From NCBI GenBank assembly GCA_035503055.1, contig DATJTV010000341.1, forward strand, positions 1-46,616: 46,616 nucleotides of DNA. Direction: 5' to 3'. The notes under the pieces are model-generated. The model had not been told where the DNA came from and made no database searches. It saw only the letters and a list, made by a program, of their open reading frames with translations. Shown piece after piece: positions 42,688 to 46,616 of this stretch. The DNA comes from JAKAWQ01 sp035503055 (GTDB lineage: Bacteria; Pseudomonadota; Alphaproteobacteria; Acetobacterales; Acetobacteraceae). The translations under genes and the position numbers were made by a program. How positions within the stretch are numbered: position 1 is the first letter of the stretch; each line of letters starts with the position of its first letter.

Positions 42688-43985
42688 GCGCGACAACCGC
42701 GGCGGCAGCCGGCCGCGCCGAAGCGATCATCGCCCGGCTGCACACGCTCCATCCACGCCTCATCGATCTCAGCCTCGAACGCCTCGAACGCCTGCTCGCC
42801 CGGCTCGGCCACCCCGAGCGCCGCCTGCCGCCGGTGATCCATGTCGCCGGCACCAACGGCAAGGGCAGCACGATCGCCTTCCTGCGCGCGATCGCGGAGG
42901 CAGCCGGGCAGCGCGTGCATGTCTATACCTCGCCCCATCTCGTGCGCTTCAACGAGCGCATCCGCATCGGCGGAGATCTCGTCACCGACGAAGCGCTCGC
43001 CGCTTCGCTCGAGGAGCTCGAGCGCATCAACGGCGGCGCGCCCATCACCGTCTTCGAGATGATCACCGCCGTCGCTTTTTTCCTTTTTGCCGCCCATCCC
43101 GCGGATCTCTGCCTGCTCGAGGTCGGCCTCGGCGGGCGGTTCGACGCGACCAACGTCATCCCCCCGCCGATCGCCGCGGCGATCGCCTCGATCTCGCTCG
43201 ACCACCAGGAATTCCTTGGGCCGACCCTCGCCGCGATCGCCTTCGAGAAGGCCGGCATCATCAAGCCGGGCGTGCCGGTCGCAACCGGCGCGCAGCCGCC
43301 CGAGGCGCTCGCCGTCATCCGCGACGAGGCAGCCCGCCAGCACGCGCCGCTCTTCGCCCGCGGCGAGGCCTGGGAGGTCGCGCCGCTCGCCCAGGGCTTC
43401 CGCTATCGGGACGCCACGCACCTGCGCGAGCTCCCGCCGCCCGCGCTCCCCGGTCCCCACCAGCACGACAATGCCGGCATCGCGCTCGCCGCCCTCGACG
43501 CCGCCGGCCTTGCCATCCCCGAGGCGGCGATCGCCGCCGGCCTCGTCCGCGCCGAATGGCCGGCGCGCCTCCAGCGCCTCACCGGCCGGCTCGCGGCGCG
43601 GCTGCCCCCCGGCTTCTCCCTCTGGCTCGATGGCGGACACAATCCGGGCGCCGGCGCGGCGCTCGCCGCCCATCTCGCCGCCTGGCGCGAGAGGCCGCTC
43701 CACCTCGTCGTCGGCATGAAGTCGAGCAAGGATATCGCGGGCTTCCTCGCCCCCATCCTGCCGCTCGCGCGCTCGGTTTTCGCGGTCGCCGAGCCCGGCC
43801 AGTACCTCGCCGCGCCGATCGCCGAGATCATCGCCGCGTCGGGCGGCCGGGCGCGGCCCGGGCCCGACATCGCCTCCGCCCTCGCCGCGATCGGCCGCGA
43901 GCCCGAAGCTGCCGCACCGGGGCGCGTCCTGATCTGCGGCAGCCTCTATCTCGCGGGCGAGGCCCTCAAACAGGACGGCGCATAA
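42684..43985 (+). CDS. folC: Folylpolyglutamate/dihydrofolate synthase
   Basis: The 433-residue enzyme has the Mur-ligase-type P-loop HVAGTNGKGST, TSPHLVRFNERI, the LLEVGLGGRFDATN and SLDHQEFLG motifs, and WLDGGHNPGA in the C-terminal part. It adds glutamate to folates. The likely start is a TTG at 42684 overlapping the accD stop (TTGA); no better start fits the N terminus. Confidence 0.95.
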   Translation: MSATTAAAAGRAEAIIARLHTLHPRLIDLSLERLERLLARLGHPERRLPPVIHVAGTNGKGSTIAFLRAIAEAAGQRVHVYTSPHLVRFNERIRIGGDLVTDEALAASLEELERINGGAPITVFEMITAVAFFLFAAHPADLCLLEVGLGGRFDATNVIPPPIAAAIASISLDHQEFLGPTLAAIAFEKAGIIKPGVPVATGAQPPEALAVIRDEAARQHAPLFARGEAWEVAPLAQGFRYRDATHLRELPPPALPGPHQHDNAGIALAALDAAGLAIPEAAIAAGLVRAEWPARLQRLTGRLAARLPPGFSLWLDGGHNPGAGAALAAHLAAWRERPLHLVVGMKSSKDIAGFLAPILPLARSVFAVAEPGQYLAAPIAEIIAASGGRARPGPDIASALAAIGREPEAAAPGRVLICGSLYLAGEALKQDGA

Positions 43986-43998
43986 CCTCGGGCGCCGA

Positions 43999-44673
43999 AT
44001 GCAAGCCATGATTCCTCGCCACCTCAAGCTGCTCGAGAAGCTGCTTTTCGCGCTGCCCGGCGAGCCGATGCTGGTGAGCGAGTTCGACGGGTTCCTCGCC
44101 GGCATCCTCCTCTGCCCCGACCTGATCATGCCCGGCGAATGGCTGCCGATCGTCTGGGGCGCGGACGAGGACGATCCGCCCGTCTTCGCGACCGAGCAGC
44201 AGGCGCGGAAGATCACCGAGCTGATCATGGAACACTACAACACCATTGCCCGCGCATTGCGGCGCGGCCGCGGCGAATATGCCGCAATCTTCGATTTTGA
44301 TCCGAGGAACGACGAGACGCTCTGGGAGATCTGGATAGACGGCTTCGCCCGCGCGATGGATCTCCGCCCCGAAAGCTGGGCCGCAATCCCCGTCACCGAC
44401 GCGGATGCCCGCGCGGCCCTGGCGGGGATGGTCGCCCTGATCGAGATCAGCGCAAGGGAAAGCCCGCGGCCGCAAGAGGAAATCGACGATCTCGTCAGGA
44501 CCGCGCACGATCTGATCCCCGGCTGGGTCGAAGACCTCCACGCTTGGCGCATCAGTCAGAACTTCGCTGCCCAGCCCATGCCCGCGATGCCGAAAGTCGG
44601 CAAAGTCGGCCGCAACGACTCGTGCCCGTGCGGATCCGGCAAGAAGTACAAGAAATGCTGCGGGCAGAACTGA
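43999..44673 (+). CDS. UPF0149 (YecA-like) protein with C-terminal SEC-C motif
   Basis: The 224-residue protein has a helical UPF0149 domain (LLVSEFDGFLAGILLCPD-like region near the N terminus; WIDGFARAM in the middle) and a SEC-C zinc motif at the end (CPCGSGKKYKKCC, about residues 209-221), as in SecA. It may bind SecA or ribosomes. It follows folC by 13 bases and ends 27 bases before a convergent gene. ATG at 43999 or 44008 may be the start. Confidence 0.85.
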   Translation: MQAMIPRHLKLLEKLLFALPGEPMLVSEFDGFLAGILLCPDLIMPGEWLPIVWGADEDDPPVFATEQQARKITELIMEHYNTIARALRRGRGEYAAIFDFDPRNDETLWEIWIDGFARAMDLRPESWAAIPVTDADARAALAGMVALIEISARESPRPQEEIDDLVRTAHDLIPGWVEDLHAWRISQNFAAQPMPAMPKVGKVGRNDSCPCGSGKKYKKCCGQN

Positions 44674-44700
44674 ATTTTGCCCGCTCCGAGCTGACCCGGG

Positions 44701-45078
44701 TCAGCCTCCTCCCGGCTCGCCTCCGGGCCCGCCGCGATCGCGCCGCACCTTCTGCCCGCCGAACCATTCGGACAGCACGCCGGCGACCAGCGCCGCAATC
44801 AGCGCCTTCTCCGGTGCCGCCTGCACCGACCGCGCAACCAGCCGGAGCGCCGCGAACACCAGTTCCTCCGGCCCGAGCGGCTCACGACGGCCGCGCCTCG
44901 CGCCCGCCACGAGAAGCAGGAGCGCGATCGCCACCAGCACCCCGCCCGTCACCCCGGCCGCCGCAGCCCTCGGCAGGACGCTCGCCAGCCAGAGATAGCA
45001 AGCCGCAACCAGGAACGCCGCCCCGATCACGGCCACCACCCCGGCGGCGATCGCCAGGCCGAGGCGCCTCAGCAGCAT
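44701..45078 (-). CDS. YqjE/holin-superfamily-like membrane protein
   Basis: The 125-residue protein has two adjacent membrane segments (LAIAAGVVAVIGAAFLVAACYLWL and AGVTGGVLVAIALLLLVAG) as in YqjE/PF07332-type proteins and an Arg/Gly-rich tail. It is 28 bases from the DUF883-type gene upstream; this pairing is the same as yqjD-yqjE. The ATG at 45078 was chosen because it starts directly before the first hydrophobic segment. Confidence 0.75.
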   Translation of the reverse strand: MLLRRLGLAIAAGVVAVIGAAFLVAACYLWLASVLPRAAAAGVTGGVLVAIALLLLVAGARRGRREPLGPEELVFAALRLVARSVQAAPEKALIAALVAGVLSEWFGGQKVRRDRGGPGGEPGGG

Positions 45079-45106
45079 CGGATGACGGGCGCGATGCGGT
45101 TCCGCT

Positions 45107-45424
45107 CTATCGGCGCAGGATCTGCGCGGCGAGCAGCCCGACCCCGAAGGCCACGGCAATGCTCGTCAAAGGCCGCTCCTGCACCTTGCGGTCGATCTCG
45201 TGGAGAACTTCCTTGCTCTGACCCTTCATCTCGCCGGCGAGCCTCTCCACCTCGGCCTGCAGCGACGCGAACCGGGTCTCGGCCGCCTCCTTCACGCCCG
45301 AGAAATGCTCCGCCGCCTCGGAGCTGAGCAACTTGCGGATGCCCGCCAGCTCCTCGCGCAGCTTCTCGAGCTCGGCACGGATCACGCCCGGGTCCGCCAT
45401 TTCGTTCATGTTCATGTCGGCCAT
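45107..45424 (-). CDS. DUF883 (YqjD/ElaB-like) membrane-anchored protein
   Basis: The 105-residue protein is a long charged helix (IRAELEKLREELAGIRKLL to EIDRKVQERP) followed by a C-terminal membrane anchor (TSIAVAFGVGLLAAQILRR). That is the YqjD/ElaB layout; those proteins tether inactive ribosomes to the membrane in stationary phase. Stress or stationary-phase expression is expected from the family only. The ATG at 45424 leads the two-gene unit with the YqjE-like gene. Confidence 0.85.
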   Translation of the reverse strand: MADMNMNEMADPGVIRAELEKLREELAGIRKLLSSEAAEHFSGVKEAAETRFASLQAEVERLAGEMKGQSKEVLHEIDRKVQERPLTSIAVAFGVGLLAAQILRR

Positions 45425-45504
45425 CGTCGGTCTCCTCCGCCATCGTGAAGTACTATCACGTCGGAGGCGCCAACGGCGAAATCAACCACCAGGGGCTGGG
45501 CCCC

Positions 45505-45610
45505 CTAGAGCGGGATGGGATCGCTCATGCTCACCCATCCCGCTCTATCTCTTTGTTTGATCGCGTGATTCAGACCTACGGCGATTCCGCCTTCGGTCAT
45601 CACGCTCTAG
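45505..45610 (+). repeat. 106-bp palindromic element, copy 3, abutting IS630
   Basis: This complete CTAG-bounded copy differs from copy 1 by one base in the first loop. Its closing CTAG is directly followed by AGCGGGATGTG, the left end of the IS630-type element. The 80 bases before it (45425-45504) hold no gene. Confidence 0.9.
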
Positions 45611-46616
45611 AGCGGGATGTGTTTAGGCTGATTCGCGATTTTGGGGGTTCCCCGACGCGGGGCTGGTCTGATTCAGCCTGTTGGCTGGGCGGAGGCCAGC
45701 AGGGATGGCGCGACCGTATTCAATGGATTTGCGTGATCGTCTGATCGGGGCGGTGCGCGAGGGCATGTCGGCACGGGCGGCGGCGGAGCGATTTGGCGTG
45801 GGCGTCGCGACTGGGGTGCGCTGGGCGCGCCAGTTCCGCGCCACCGGCAGCGTGGCGCCGGGGCAGATGGGTGGCCACAAGAAGCGAGCGATTGCCGGTG
45901 CGCACCGCGAGTGGCTGCTCGTCCGCTGCCGCGATCAGAACTTCACCTTGCGCGGGCTGGTCGCCGAGCTGGCCGGGCGGGGGCTGAAGGTCGATTACCG
46001 CTCGGTCTGGGTGTTTGTGCACGACGAAGGCCTCAGCTATAAAAAAACTCTGTCTGCTGGCGAGCAGGAGCGGCCCGACATCGCGCGCCGGCGCGCACAG
46101 TGGCGGCAGTATCAGGGGAAGATTGACCCCGCGCGCCTGGTCTTCATCGACGAGACCTGGACCAAGACCAACATGGCGCCGCTGCGCGGCTGGGGCCGAC
46201 TCGGCGAGCGCGTGCGTGCCAAGGCGCCCTACGGGCACTGGAACACCATGACGTTCGTCGCCGCCCTGCGGCACGACCGCATCGATGCGCCATGGTTGGT
46301 CGATCGGCCGATGAACGGCGCCATCTTCCGCAGCTACGTCGAAAAGGTGCTGCGCCCGACGCTGCCGCCGGACGACATCGTCATCATGGACAATCTGGGC
46401 AGCCACCGCGGCCGTGCGATACGGGCGGTGATCCGGCAAAGCGGTGCCAAGCTGTTCCTGCTGCCTAAGTATTCACCCGACCTCAATCCGATCGAGCAGG
46501 TGTTCGCCAAGCTCAAGCATCTGCTCCGCAAGGCAGCAGCCCGCACCCGCGACACCGTATGCGAGACCATCGGCGAACTGCTCAAAACCTACACGCCCGA
46601 AGAATGCGCCGCCTAC
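45609..46616 (+). mobile_element. IS630-family insertion sequence, 5' part
   Basis: The element begins at or just after the TA inside CTAG at 45607-45610, in keeping with TA target use by IS630. The left end reads GAGCGGGATGTGTTTAGGC. The window ends before the right inverted repeat, so the full length and the other target copy cannot be seen. Confidence 0.8.
45705..46616 (+). CDS. IS630-family transposase, 3' end outside the window
   Basis: At least 304 codons are open in one frame from the ATG at 45705 to the last base. The N-terminal part has a helix-turn-helix (SARAAAERFGVGVATGVRWARQF). The DDE catalytic residues are Asp149 (FIDETW), Asp229 (IMDNLGSH) and Glu264 (YSPDLNPIE), with the D-x34-E spacing of IS630. 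A run of six A in TATAAAAAAAC at codons 112-114 is like frameshift sites in some IS630 elements, but the frame here is continuous. Only a few C-terminal residues should be missing. Confidence 0.92.
   Translation, partial: MARPYSMDLRDRLIGAVREGMSARAAAERFGVGVATGVRWARQFRATGSVAPGQMGGHKKRAIAGAHREWLLVRCRDQNFTLRGLVAELAGRGLKVDYRSVWVFVHDEGLSYKKTLSAGEQERPDIARRRAQWRQYQGKIDPARLVFIDETWTKTNMAPLRGWGRLGERVRAKAPYGHWNTMTFVAALRHDRIDAPWLVDRPMNGAIFRSYVEKVLRPTLPPDDIVIMDNLGSHRGRAIRAVIRQSGAKLFLLPKYSPDLNPIEQVFAKLKHLLRKAAARTRDTVCETIGELLKTYTPEECAAY

Noticed and set aside
45445..45744. Possible small gene starting GTG before element copy 3
   Set aside because: Most of its length is the repeat element and the IS end, with no ribosome site. 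It might be a truncated gene start but there is too little unique sequence to say.
46026..46045. Programmed frameshift in the IS630 transposase at the A-run
   Set aside because: The zero frame stays open through the A-run to the window end with all DDE residues, so no frameshift is needed.

Overview
This is a very GC-rich (roughly 70 %) chromosomal segment from an alphaproteobacterium. The order trpB-trpA-accD-folC, a BhcC/DSD1-type catabolic cassette, a YqjD/YqjE pair and IS630-type elements fit the Rhodospirillales/Acetobacteraceae best. The family-level placement is inference: no rRNA or tRNA gene is present to anchor it.

Layout. (1) 1-5000: a 106-bp interspersed palindromic element, a minus-strand operon for a three-subunit FAD/2Fe-2S amine or opine oxidase, a broken ribbon-helix-helix gene, an MFS exporter and a second copy of the element. 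(2) 5.3-7.7 kb: two nearly identical small secreted proteins in inverted orientation flanking an AEC transporter. (3) 7.7-18.9 kb: a degenerate element copy, then a minus-strand operon (GntR/FCD regulator, Tat-exported solute-binding protein, two permeases, a fused double ATPase, SMP-30 lactonase, SDR, D-threonine-aldolase-like enzyme) with a divergent PEP-mutase/isocitrate-lyase-family gene. Together they look like an uptake and catabolic unit for a hydroxylated or glycosylated D-amino acid. (4) 19.1-25.5 kb: a D-2-hydroxyacid dehydrogenase and three minus-strand genes of glycan assembly (a GT4, an unrecognised protein with a basic repeat tail, a 966-residue double glycosyltransferase). (5) 25.5-31.3 kb: envelope-stress-like block with an ECF sigma factor, membrane anti-sigma, periplasmic sensor, EF-hand protein, two Pro/Tyr-rich glycine-zipper proteins, a DUF4410 lipoprotein, an LTXXQ/Spy-like protein, a sterol-desaturase-type hydroxylase and a cupin relic. 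(6) 31.4-35.6 kb: EmrAB-type drug efflux operon led by MarR, with a perfect 14-bp palindrome in the control region and a divergent TetR. (7) 35.6-44.7 kb: Ser/Thr/Gly repeat protein, uronate dehydrogenase-like enzyme, aat, an exported protein, an MsrQ-like membrane protein, trpB, trpA, accD, folC and a SEC-C protein; the last six from the MsrQ-like gene to folC are start/stop overlapped or nearly so. (8) 44.7 kb to the end: yqjE/yqjD-like genes, a third copy of the 106-bp element and the 5' part of an IS630 element whose left end shares its first bases with that element.

Two genome-scale features stand out. A 106-bp double-hairpin element bounded by CTAG occurs three times almost unchanged, supplies the stop codon of one gene and resembles the IS630 end, so it is probably a MITE. 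Short perfect tandem duplications of 10-18 bp occur in at least a dozen places, both in linkers of proteins and between genes.
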